A stretch of 22,366 nucleotides of DNA from a virus. Location of the stretch: positions 1-22,366 of the IMG/VR virus record IMGVR_UViG_3300035034_002269. One strand, written 5' to 3'. Positions 7,935-14,366 of this stretch are shown here, piece by piece. Positions within the stretch are counted from its first letter, which is position 1, and each line of letters starts with the position of its first letter. A model generated the notes under the pieces. The model was given only the letters and a program-made list of their open reading frames with translations, did no database searches and was not told the origin of the DNA. Both the position numbers and the translations under genes were made by a program.

Positions 7935-9743
7935 TTAGGCTGTCGGTGCAGCCGTCGAAGAGAAGCGGTCACGCTGGAACATGCAGCGGGTCGTTGGATC
8001 ACGGAAGGCCGTGAATTCCAGCGGCTCAAGCACATCCTGGTCGATGCCTTGCGGAGTGATGTCATCAGACGTGAACTTCACTGCTGGAAGCGTTGTCCAG
8101 TAGGTGTTCTTGTCGAGGTCAACATAGTCGAAGGCGAGAGCGACAGTATCGTGATCGATGAAGTGATCATACATGACGCCGTCTTCGAAGTAGGCCGTGA
8201 CAGAACCAGTCAGGTTGAACCGACCCGTGCCGATGCCGCGTGCGTACTTGGAGCCTACAGCATTCTGTGCACGAAGGTTGGCTTCGCCCGTCAGGGAGAT
8301 CGACTGGACCGCCGTTGCCAGTTCGACGCCACCTTTGTAGATGGAGCCGACATTGGTCGTGGCGTTGATGACTTCAGTCGTGGTTGCTTCCAGAGTGTCG
8401 TATGGAGCTGCGCCGAGAACCGTTTCGGTCTTGCGCTGGCTTTCGCGTCCGAGGAATGTGAAGGAGCCCGTAACGATAGCGCCGGAAGACACTTCTTCGT
8501 TGAAGCCTCCTACACGCAAGCCGTTCCGGACAAAGATTTGACCGATGTCGGTGTAGTTCTCTTCCACGGAGAAGCTTTGTGGCGTGATGTCTTCGATGTC
8601 GCCAGGGTTGCGGAGCATGGAGCCCTTGATGGTGACAGAAGCGCTGGAGGCTACCGTGCCGACAGCTTCGGCGACCGTGATGACATCATCCGTCAGAGCC
8701 GTGATCGTGAAGAAGCCGCGCGTGGTTGCGTCGCCGCCAGAGAAGTCGGTCGTCGCGATGACCGATCCGGTCTCATCTTCAGCGAGCGCTCCGCCTGTGG
8801 AGTTCAGGTTGTTGATCGTGACAGTGTCAGTGGCGTCGGAGACAGCCTTGACGTTCACGAGGCCAGCAGCATAGTCAGCCTGGATCGCAGCAGCCAGATC
8901 GTCTGCAGCACCTGCAGCGTCAGCCGGAGTTCCAACATCGACAGATGTATCCGGAACCGTTCCACCGAACTGGTAGGTGCGAGTGTTCACACCATCAGAG
9001 ACAGTGACAAGGTCGCCAGCTGAAGGGACGCCGGAGAAGACAAATGTGCCTTCTTCGAAGCCGATGCCTTCAACAAAGATTTTCTGACCGACAGCCAGTT
9101 GGCCTGCTGCGATGGCAGAGGCGAATTCGTCATTGCTGTTGGAGTCGAACGTCTGGTTGCCGCTCGTGCCTGCCCGGATGTTCGCGCTGTTCAGGACGAT
9201 CACATCGTTGGCATCCATGACGCGGGTATAGCGGGATGCGGCCTCAGCCACGAATGGCGTGCCGGACACGGTGATGACCGTATTGCCGGACGTGAACGCA
9301 GCCGAGGAAATCTCGGCGTAGGCGTTGTTGGCAGGGTTCTTGAAGCCTTCGGTCTTGATGCGGCGACCTGCAGTGAGGTAGTCCGTATAGTCACGACCGG
9401 AGATAGTGATGGCGCTGCTGGAAGTGATCGAGACCGTCTCGCCTTCCCAGCGATCAAAGCTCATTGGACGCGTCCATGCACCCAGCACAAAGGCTTCCAT
9501 GAGTTCATCATGAGAGCCTGCGGAAAATTCAGTGGAAATGTCGCCACCGGTCCCGGCCTGAACCTCGATAACGCTCGAAACCATACGGTCAGCGCGAAGT
9601 TCGTCAGATACGGCAGTCTCTTTCGAGGCCGTCAGGCTGGCGGAAGTGAGGCGAAGTTCGCGCGTCGATCCAGAGGCTGGAGTCGTCCCCCAGACAACCT
9701 CTTTGATGATGCGCGCGATATAGCGGTTGCTGTCAGCAAACAT
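7935..9743 (-). CDS. Major tail tube protein (Phage_tube_2-like) with a large inserted domain
   Basis: This 602-aa protein looks like a siphophage tail tube subunit of the Phage_tube_2 type. The N-terminus has RIIKEVVWGTTPASGSTREL, a seRrADRMVSS-like segment and GTGGDISTEFSAGSHDELME. The C-terminal half (residues about 385-590) has the strand-rich core ending in FTAFRDPTT. Related proteins are often near 300 aa. Much of the excess lies at residues about 100-380, including a unit at about 236-342 (LVTVSDGVNTRTYQFGG; LAAAIQADYAAGLVNV; TVTINNLNSTGG) like add-on domains that decorate phage tails. ATG at 9743 has AGGAG 8 nt upstream. It is the first gene behind the promoter at 9861-9908 and is followed by the structured 351-nt interval. 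Confidence 0.88.
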   Translation of the reverse strand: MFADSNRYIARIIKEVVWGTTPASGSTRELRLTSASLTASKETAVSDELRADRMVSSVIEVQAGTGGDISTEFSAGSHDELMEAFVLGAWTRPMSFDRWEGETVSITSSSAITISGRDYTDYLTAGRRIKTEGFKNPANNAYAEISSAAFTSGNTVITVSGTPFVAEAASRYTRVMDANDVIVLNSANIRAGTSGNQTFDSNSNDEFASAIAAGQLAVGQKIFVEGIGFEEGTFVFSGVPSAGDLVTVSDGVNTRTYQFGGTVPDTSVDVGTPADAAGAADDLAAAIQADYAAGLVNVKAVSDATDTVTINNLNSTGGALAEDETGSVIATTDFSGGDATTRGFFTITALTDDVITVAEAVGTVASSASVTIKGSMLRNPGDIEDITPQSFSVEENYTDIGQIFVRNGLRVGGFNEEVSSGAIVTGSFTFLGRESQRKTETVLGAAPYDTLEATTTEVINATTNVGSIYKGGVELATAVQSISLTGEANLRAQNAVGSKYARGIGTGRFNLTGSVTAYFEDGVMYDHFIDHDTVALAFDYVDLDKNTYWTTLPAVKFTSDDITPQGIDQDVLEPLEFTAFRDPTTRCMFQRDRFSSTAAPTA

Positions 9744-9777
9744 TCAGTAGACTCCTTGGAGTGTGCGGCCTATGACC

Positions 9778-9792
9778 GACACCCCCGGTGTC
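9778..9792 (-). other. Leader hairpin of the tail tube mRNA
   Basis: GACACC (9778-9783 plus) and GGTGTC (9787-9792) form a 6-bp stem with a 3-nt GC loop in the roughly 110-nt leader between promoter and tail tube start. There is no U-tract after it on the minus strand, so it is a leader hairpin rather than a terminator. Confidence 0.5.
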
Positions 9793-9860
9793 TGTCTTCC
9801 TTTTCTTTTCGAGAAACGAGAGAAGCCACTCCAATGCATTTGGATGGCTATGATGGGTGC

Positions 9861-9908
9861 ACCATACATCAAAAGACCCGGAATGTCAAGTTTTCCGGGC
9901 CTTTGGCA
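9861..9908 (-). promoter_or_regulatory. Late promoter for the tail tube gene (TGCCAA / TTGACATTC family)
   Basis: On the minus strand: TGCCAA (9908-9903), 13 nt, -35 TTGACA (9889-9884, perfect), 17-nt spacer, -10 TATGGT (9866-9861). The stretch from CTTGACATTC to ATGTAT matches the promoter at 18297-18345 over most positions. Transcription would start near 9854, about 110 nt before the tail tube ATG. Confidence 0.8.
9871..9899 (-). terminator. Terminator hairpin overlapping the tail tube promoter
   Basis: On the minus strand CCCGGAA (9899-9893) pairs perfectly with TTCCGGG (9883-9877) around a 9-nt loop, followed by TCTTTT (9876-9871). It lies 26 nt after the stop of the tail terminator gene, as expected for an intrinsic terminator. 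The loop contains five of the six -35 bases of the next promoter and the stem carries the rest of the conserved CTTGACATTC block. Confidence 0.55.
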
Positions 9909-9924
9909 TAAATGGAATTACTGT

Positions 9925-10359
9925 TCAGGCAGCCTGGGTTCGGACGATCTTCTTGAGAGAGAACGGGATCGATCCGATCACGACATATTTTCCGTTCAGA
10001 TACTCGTCTGTATCGAGACCGGCCTGCCGGAAAGTGAGCGTTTCGTCCGGTCCGATCTTGTGCTGGGTCTCGTTCAGGGAGTTCAAGGCGTCCTCGCAGA
10101 CGGTCTCGGCTGTACCGGCTCCAGTGTCTTCGGGAACCACAATGTTCAGTTGCAGGATGCCGACCTGTTCGCGGTACGCATTCGATCCGATTGAGGTCCG
10201 TGTGGTGCCTCCCCGGACCCAGAAGAATTCGGCGTACATGGCATCGTCAGGTCCTGAGAAAGGCGCGTTCGGGAACTTGACTGGGACGTCCGGATAGTTT
10301 GTGGCGAACCATTCGAAGACGAGTTGTTGTGCTTTGCCCTTGGCGGAAGTCTGTGACAT
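9925..10359 (-). CDS. Tail terminator protein (DUF4128-like)
   Basis: This 144-aa protein lies between the gp10-like gene and the tail tube, where siphophages encode the tail terminator that caps the tube. The N-terminal helix (AQQLVFEWFATNYPDVPVKFPN), the ARG-type pattern VRGGTTRTSIGSN, the strand GILQLNIVVPEDTGAGTAE and the helix that follows resemble DUF4128. ATG at 10359 shares its first base with the stop of the upstream gene (TAATG), so translation is probably coupled. It is the last gene of a tightly packed neck-gene run and is followed by a terminator-like hairpin. Confidence 0.75.
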   Translation of the reverse strand: MSQTSAKGKAQQLVFEWFATNYPDVPVKFPNAPFSGPDDAMYAEFFWVRGGTTRTSIGSNAYREQVGILQLNIVVPEDTGAGTAETVCEDALNSLNETQHKIGPDETLTFRQAGLDTDEYLNGKYVVIGSIPFSLKKIVRTQAA

Positions 10360-10844
10360 TAGAGAAGCCCCTCTGCTTTCATGCGCGCCTCTACTTCGAG
10401 CGAGGACACACGGAATACACCCTTCGGAGCACGTGCTTTCAGACCATCACGAGGTGGCAAGCCAAACTCGATCCGGCGCATGTGTGGCGCATTGTTGACC
10501 AGGATGAATTCCTGAAACGGGTTGGAGAAGTTGAGCCGGTTGAAGCTCGCATCGGCAACTGCCTGATTTTCCGGCCTGCGTGGTTCCGATCCGACGCGCA
10601 TGCTGTTGGTCGGTCCGGGGTCTTTTGATCCGCCAGCTGCGCTCACGACACCTACTGCCGGTGCTCCGGTACTCCATTGCATGTTTGCCAAGGCCGTCCC
10701 CTTCCAGACCGGTATCTTCGACGTGGACAGGCGGTGCATCAGCGTCGCTGCGCGTTCGACTCGCCGAGTCATGTCACGCTTGATGTCGTTCATTATAGAG
10801 AGATCGTTGTCTCGAAGAAAGGAGCTGGCATTTGTCTTGAGCAT
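10359..10844 (-). CDS. HK97 gp10-like neck / tail completion protein
   Basis: I take ATG at 10844 as the start, giving 161 aa. It overlaps the upstream stop by one base (TGATG), has AAGG just upstream, and matches the tight packing of this cluster; an in-frame ATG at 10913 lies inside the previous gene. The protein has an N-terminal helix (DIKRDMTRRVERAATLMHRL), then VWKGTALANMQWSTG, and near the C-terminus ILVNNAPHMRRIEFG. This order of a T/G-x-L-x-x-x-W element and NNAPxxxxIExG is the signature of HK97 gp10-like proteins, which act at the head-tail joint. Fold-level assignment is an inference. Confidence 0.72.
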   Translation of the reverse strand: MLKTNASSFLRDNDLSIMNDIKRDMTRRVERAATLMHRLSTSKIPVWKGTALANMQWSTGAPAVGVVSAAGGSKDPGPTNSMRVGSEPRRPENQAVADASFNRLNFSNPFQEFILVNNAPHMRRIEFGLPPRDGLKARAPKGVFRVSSLEVEARMKAEGLL

Positions 10845-11212
10845 CAGGCCTTTGTCATATGCAGAATCCAGACCGACTTGCCCGGCACGGAGAGTATCTT
10901 CTTCACGTTCCACCGTGTCCCGTCCTGGTAGACGATGACGTCCTCCTCTTCTGGCGTGACCGTCAGCTGTGGGGCGTGGATGATGAATCTGGCATCGGTC
11001 TTCAGGTCTACGTCGCCATTCAGCTCGGTCGCGGTGAAACGCGTCTCGATGACCTGTTTGATGGGATAGCTGTCAGGTGTTCCCGGCGTCACGGTCCCGG
11101 TGGATGGATCGTACTCGGAATCCGCGTATCGCAGGAGTTCGCAGTCCTGCTCAGCGAGGTCTCCGATGGTCTTGAACCCGACGCCGATGAGATCGGAAAC
11201 GAGGCTGCGCAT
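10844..11212 (-). CDS. Head closure / head-tail joining protein
   Basis: This 122-aa, mostly beta-stranded protein has the order expected of a head-closure (gp16/gpFII-like) connector: SDLIGVGFKTIGDLAEQDCELLRY at the N-terminus, a loop, then strands ending in VIVYQDGTRWNVKKILSVPGKSVWILHM. Its neighbours (DnaT-like connector upstream, gp10-like downstream) match the neck module of many siphophages. ATG at 11212 overlaps the upstream stop by one base. No residue-level motif proves the function; the call rests on size, strand pattern and synteny. Confidence 0.65.
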   Translation of the reverse strand: MRSLVSDLIGVGFKTIGDLAEQDCELLRYADSEYDPSTGTVTPGTPDSYPIKQVIETRFTATELNGDVDLKTDARFIIHAPQLTVTPEEEDVIVYQDGTRWNVKKILSVPGKSVWILHMTKA

Positions 11213-11724
11213 CAGGACCTCCTGATCTTGGCGAAGGACGGCTTGTCCGTCTGGGTCTGTCCGTACTGGCGGAGCAGGCGCTGGACCGTGGCAGGAAGGC
11301 TGTTGATCTGTCCGTCCGTGAACTTCAGGCGGATGACGTCCACCTCGATCTCTTCGAGTCCTTGTGTGGCGTTCGGGTCACGAGATGGGCCGGATGCAAG
11401 CGTGCGTGCCAGTTCAATCGTGGCCTGCCGGACGGCTGTCGGAATCTCATCGACCTCGACAGGTGTTCCGTCCGGATGTTTGAGACAGGAGCGAGGAAAG
11501 GACAGCGCGCTTTCATCTGCCGTCTTCTCTCCCTTGAACACGACCTTCTGGTCGATCTCGCGGGTTGCCATGGCCAGAAGCTTCTCCTTGACGGAGTCAT
11601 CCAGCGCAGGCCATGTCTGCTCGTGAATATCGATCTCCAGATAGGTGTCCGCCTCCTCTACGGAAACGTAGCTGTTGGAGTCCGAAAATCCGGTCCCGTC
11701 TTCGACTTTAAACGTGAATGCCAT
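11212..11724 (-). CDS. DnaT-like head-tail connector (adaptor) protein
   Basis: This 170-aa protein begins FTFKVEDGTGFSDSNSYVSV followed by EEADTYLEI. That is the recurring N-terminus of phage DnaT-like ssDNA-binding-domain proteins, which serve as the connector adaptor under the portal. The middle helices (KEKLLAMATREIDQKVVFKG; FPRSCL; IPTAVRQATIELARTL) also fit the helical adaptor family, in which a conserved R-x-x-D and F-P-R-x-x-x element recur. It overlaps the end of PhoH by 17 nt and couples to the head closure gene by TGATG. Confident about family, less about exact role. Confidence 0.8.
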   Translation of the reverse strand: MAFTFKVEDGTGFSDSNSYVSVEEADTYLEIDIHEQTWPALDDSVKEKLLAMATREIDQKVVFKGEKTADESALSFPRSCLKHPDGTPVEVDEIPTAVRQATIELARTLASGPSRDPNATQGLEEIEVDVIRLKFTDGQINSLPATVQRLLRQYGQTQTDKPSFAKIRRS

Positions 11725-12448
11725 CTGCTGTTTTCTCGAATGCCATTACCCACTCGCGGGCGTGATGTGATCTCTCCACATCGGCGGAGGAGAAGGTTAC
11801 GATTTCGGCGTCAAGGTCGAACCTCGTCACCATGTTGACGACCGTCATCAGGCCGCTGTCCGGGATATCGGACTGATAGGGATCGCCGTTGATCAGGTAC
11901 TGGCACTCTTCGCCCTGCCGGGTCAGGAGTAGCTTGAAGTCTTCGAGGCATAGGTTCTGCGCCTCATCGACGATCACGATGGCGTCCTTGAAAGTGCGGC
12001 CTCGCATGAACGCAAACGGGACGACCTCTATGGTCTTGTCCCGCATATGCTTGTCTACCTCTGCCTTGCCGACCTCTTCGATCATGGCTTCGACGAGTGG
12101 CACCATCCATGGCTTCATCTTGGATTCCTCTCCACCTGGAAGGAACCCCATCTGATGCCGTCTGGGCGTGATCGTGGCGCGGGCAATATAAATCTTGCCG
12201 ACATCGCCGTCCTTCAGCTTTCGAGCTGCCCGGCGAGCTGCGAGATATGTCTTTCCGACCCCTGCGGGTCCGACGCCGAAGACCTGGGTCGAGGTCTCCA
12301 TGGCATCGAGATAATCCTGCTGGCTTTCTGTCCGGGCCTTTACGGGCTTCGGTGTTCTTGCCAGCTGCTTGGTCTTCTTGGCTTCCTTACGGGCTTTGCG
12401 GTTTTCGGCTTTCGTCGAAACGCCTTCTTCAAAGAACTCCGTACTCAA
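11708..12448 (-). CDS. phoH: PhoH-like ATPase
   Basis: This 246-aa protein is a PhoH-type P-loop ATPase. Walker A is GPAGVGKT at residues 60-67, followed by YLAARRAA. Other family marks are MGFLPGG (100-106), VPFAFMRGRTF (143-153), Walker B IVIVDEAQN (157-165), LLLTRQG and INGDPYQSD. The first 40 residues are a basic, lysine-rich extension. The start is TTG at 12448, since no in-frame ATG or GTG precedes the P-loop at a sensible place; AGGTGG ends 3 nt before it and is sequestered in a hairpin. PhoH is common in marine and other large phages, its role in infection is unsettled, and it is unusual to find it between regulators and neck genes. Confidence 0.93.
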   Translation of the reverse strand: MSTEFFEEGVSTKAENRKARKEAKKTKQLARTPKPVKARTESQQDYLDAMETSTQVFGVGPAGVGKTYLAARRAARKLKDGDVGKIYIARATITPRRHQMGFLPGGEESKMKPWMVPLVEAMIEEVGKAEVDKHMRDKTIEVVPFAFMRGRTFKDAIVIVDEAQNLCLEDFKLLLTRQGEECQYLINGDPYQSDIPDSGLMTVVNMVTRFDLDAEIVTFSSADVERSHHAREWVMAFEKTADGIHV

Positions 12449-12451
12449 TTC

Positions 12452-12466
12452 CCACCTGTCAGGTGG
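12452..12466 (-). promoter_or_regulatory. Hairpin sequestering the PhoH ribosome binding site
   Basis: On the minus strand CCACCT (12466-12461), GAC, AGGTGG (12457-12452) forms a perfect 6-bp hairpin with a triloop. Its 3' arm is the Shine-Dalgarno-like AGGTGG of PhoH, followed by GAA and the TTG start. As DNA it is also a 15-bp dyad, CCACCTG-A-CAGGTGG. An RNA role in limiting PhoH translation and a DNA operator are both possible. Confidence 0.6.
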
Positions 12467-12482
12467 TCATCACCTTTCAGGA

Positions 12483-12695
12483 TTACGCGGTGTTGCTCGC
12501 AACCAACTTCACAGTGCATGGATCGTTTCTTTTGGCCTCTCTGAGTGCGCCTGCCTTGAGCATAAGCTCCGACAGGGCGATGGTGAAATCTTCAACCTCT
12601 TCGAGCGTCGTCAGGCTGTGAGCCTGAATCGCCACCTCTGCTGCCCCGATCATCAGACGTTCTTCGAGATCGGCTGCTCTATTGGTGTTAGGCAT
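12483..12695 (-). CDS. Small helical protein of unknown function
   Basis: I do not recognise this 70-aa protein. It is predicted mostly helical (ADLEERLMIGAAEVAIQAHS; EEVEDFTIALSELMLKAGAL), slightly acidic, with a basic segment KRNDPC and no membrane span. ATG at 12695 has GAGGA 7 nt upstream, a good ribosome binding site, which is the main support for its being real. It sits 34 nt before PhoH and 92 nt after the coiled-coil/membrane protein gene. Confidence 0.65.
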   Translation of the reverse strand: MPNTNRAADLEERLMIGAAEVAIQAHSLTTLEEVEDFTIALSELMLKAGALREAKRNDPCTVKLVASNTA

Positions 12696-12787
12696 TTTCT
12701 ATTCCTCATCTTCCCAATTACCTCGGATCAGGTTTCACCTAAAAGGAGGAAAATGCAAAGGACAAGAATATTCCTTTTGTGTGCTAG

Positions 12788-13150
12788 TTAACCGCCCCAC
12801 ACACACGTGGTTAAGAAGGCGAAAACACCTAATGCCGCAATTCCAACGAATGCGCTAACCTTTTGGAAACCACTGGCCGACTTCTCATCTTTGCTGTCCG
12901 CTTCCGCTTCCATTTTGCTCTCCATTTTGTCAACGCGTTCTTTGAGTTCTGTCTGAGCTTTCTCAAGGTCCTTGAGAGACTCGCTGATATGCTCCACAGC
13001 TTCGGCCCCTTCTCGGAAGGGAGCCAGATGCTCGAACGCCTCCTGGATGGCGGCGTCCATTGCGTTCAGTGTGTTTTGAATGACCTTTGCAAATGCAGCG
13101 AATTCGGTGCGGGAGATGTACGTGTTGCCTTGGTCAGTTCCTTTCGTCAT
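12788..13150 (-). CDS. Coiled-coil protein with C-terminal membrane anchor (XhlA-like)
   Basis: This 120-aa protein has a long amphipathic helix (residues about 15-90, rich in E/K/L heptads such as ESLKDLEKAQTELKERVDKM), then a single hydrophobic segment (VSAFVGIAALGVFAFLTTCV, about 98-117) and two or three residues after it. This architecture, coiled coil plus tail anchor of about 100-120 aa, is that of XhlA-type proteins of phage lysis modules, but no sequence motif proves that. ATG at 13150 overlaps the PAS gene by 17 nt without a strong ribosome binding site, so it is probably coupled. No endolysin is visible nearby. Confidence 0.7.
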   Translation of the reverse strand: MTKGTDQGNTYISRTEFAAFAKVIQNTLNAMDAAIQEAFEHLAPFREGAEAVEHISESLKDLEKAQTELKERVDKMESKMEAEADSKDEKSASGFQKVSAFVGIAALGVFAFLTTCVWGG

Positions 13151-13691
13151 TGGGGGCTCGCATCACCCAACGCATGTCGGGCTTGATTAGAATTTCAGCT
13201 CCGACTTCGCCTGGCGACAGGCTGTCTTTTCGGGGCATATCTGCCACGACGAAACCCCCGGTCGCGCCCATGTCTTTGAGGGGAAGCTCTCCTTCCCGTG
13301 TAAATTCGATCTCCAGCGGCCATTCGATCTGGAATAGCGTCCGCTGTTCTCCTGTCTCAGGATTTGTGATCTCCTTGATGCAGAAGATCGGCTCGCCTTC
13401 GTGGACGACATTGATCTCCCGTCCGGAATACTCGATGGCGGTCAGCTCATTGGAAAACTCTGCATCGGCCTCGTACCTGTCAGAGGAAATGCCATACCGA
13501 TCCGCGTAGGCCCGGTTGGTTCTCACGACGAAGCCGGAAGAGACCTTGATCCACGCTGGCATCGGCAAGCGCTCGAAGAAGGCAAACAGATGTGAGTCCG
13601 CGCCCCCTCGTGTCTGATACGAGTCGGCGAGATCATTCATCTCTTTAAGGAGTACACGCAGGCGTGGCTCCTGAACTGGACTGGATGTCAT
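13134..13691 (-). CDS. PAS-domain protein without DNA-binding domain
   Basis: Residues about 40-148 look like a PAS sensor domain. LPMPAWIKVSSGFVVRTNRA followed by YADRYGISSDRYEADAEF has the P-x-W-x-K, N-x-A-Y and Y-G-I spacing of canonical PAS folds, and the later strands FCIKEITNPETGEQRTLFQI suit its beta-sheet. There is no HTH, kinase or GGDEF partner in the 185 residues; the last 50 residues (LPLKDMGATGGFVVADMPRK and beyond) are unassigned. I chose ATG at 13691. A TTG at 13697 is possible; neither has a Shine-Dalgarno, and a GC hairpin (13699-13711) sits just upstream. It has its own promoter and dyad and follows two HTH+PAS-like genes, so it may signal to them. That link is inference. 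Confidence 0.78.
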   Translation of the reverse strand: MTSSPVQEPRLRVLLKEMNDLADSYQTRGGADSHLFAFFERLPMPAWIKVSSGFVVRTNRAYADRYGISSDRYEADAEFSNELTAIEYSGREINVVHEGEPIFCIKEITNPETGEQRTLFQIEWPLEIEFTREGELPLKDMGATGGFVVADMPRKDSLSPGEVGAEILIKPDMRWVMRAPNDERN

Positions 13692-13698
13692 GTGCAAA

Positions 13699-13711
13699 GC
13701 CGCTGAGCGGC
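13699..13711 (-). other. GC hairpin directly before the PAS gene start
   Basis: GCCGC (13699-13703 plus), TGA, GCGGC (13707-13711) is a perfect 5-bp stem with a triloop. It ends 1 nt before the alternative TTG start and 7 nt before the ATG, in place of a ribosome binding site. It probably affects translation of the PAS gene. Confidence 0.5.
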
Positions 13712-13726
13712 GGTGATACCGAGAAA

Positions 13727-13751
13727 GATATCAGAGAACAAATTTGATATC
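13727..13751. promoter_or_regulatory. Dyad operator candidate at the PAS gene promoter
   Basis: GATATCA (13727-13733) and TGATATC (13745-13751) are perfect 7-bp inverted half sites separated by 11 bp, in one face-to-face turn-like arrangement (18 bp centre to centre). The right half site overlaps the expected transcription start of the promoter at 13756-13784. HTH regulators encoded directly upstream are natural candidates to bind it. Confidence 0.55.
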
Positions 13752-13755
13752 GTCT

Positions 13756-13784
13756 AAGCTACCATATTCCATCCCGTTTGTCAA
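13756..13784 (-). promoter_or_regulatory. Promoter for the PAS gene and downstream cassette
   Basis: On the minus strand: perfect -35 TTGACA (13784-13779), 17-nt spacer, -10 TAGCTT (13761-13756) with TG one base upstream (extended -10). It lies in the 90-nt gap between the second HTH+PAS-like gene and the PAS gene. It lacks the TGCCAA box of the late promoters, so it belongs to a different control class. Confidence 0.6.
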
Positions 13785-13787
13785 ATA

Positions 13788-14366
13788 CTATGCGGCTTCG
13801 GACGCATGAGCATAAACCGGGACTATTTCGATGATTGCCCATGTCTGTTTGCCTTCCGGACGGATCAATCTGCAGTGGGCGACATATCCCTTTCCACCTC
13901 TCTCGAAAAAGTGTGCGCTCTCCGGATCAAGGTAGTGAAAGATGTTTCGGAGAGGTTCTATGTCAAGCTTGCGTTGCTCCTTGTCCAGGCCGCTCAGGAT
14001 CAGGCCTTCATCCGTGATCATGAGCTTCCGGACTCCCATGGAGAAGGCCTTGATGTTCAGCTCGTGATCGACCGCAAATTCGATCCCCGGATTGTTCTTG
14101 ATCCTGCCGACTAGTCTGGCCTGCTCCATTACCGCTGGATAGCTGTAGTTCGGCATGATCTGCATCATCTGCTCTTCATGGGCCGGAGTGGGTGTGGCCT
14201 CCCCTCTGAGCCAGCGCTGTGCTGTCTTCTCCTCGACCTCCATCAGCACCGATAATTGGGAGGCAGTCAGATCGAGGTCACGGCAGATGCGTCGGGACAG
14301 TCCGCATCTCAAGGTGCGGTGATCGCCTGACAGGGGTCTGATCTTTCTCGGCTTCCGATTGATCAT
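13788..14366 (-). CDS. HTH regulator with C-terminal PAS-like domain (second of pair)
   Basis: This 192-aa protein has a helix-turn-helix at residues about 30-72 (LTASQLSVLMEVEEKTAQRW then LRGE), of the kind found in Cro/XRE-like regulators. Residues about 92-186 (GIEFAVDHELNIKAFSMGVR, then strands CRLIRPEGKQTWAIIEIVPV) have the opening D-x-x-x-x-I/V-x-x-x-S pattern of a PAS fold. The N-terminal 28 residues are strongly basic. ATG at 14366 directly abuts the stop of the preceding HTH+PAS-like gene, so both are translated together. A transcriptional regulator responding to a small ligand or partner is the natural reading; the ligand cannot be inferred. Confidence 0.75.
   Translation of the reverse strand: MINRKPRKIRPLSGDHRTLRCGLSRRICRDLDLTASQLSVLMEVEEKTAQRWLRGEATPTPAHEEQMMQIMPNYSYPAVMEQARLVGRIKNNPGIEFAVDHELNIKAFSMGVRKLMITDEGLILSGLDKEQRKLDIEPLRNIFHYLDPESAHFFERGGKGYVAHCRLIRPEGKQTWAIIEIVPVYAHASEAA

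Noticed and set aside
7926-9023. Long plus-strand frame (365 codons) opposite the tail tube gene, and other long plus-strand frames
   Set aside because: These mirror the codon bias of the minus-strand genes, lack ribosome binding sites and show no family motifs.
12743-12792. Plus-strand AAAGGAGG followed by ATG
   Set aside because: A perfect ribosome binding site, but the frame stops after 12 codons and no other plus-strand gene is present. Probably chance.
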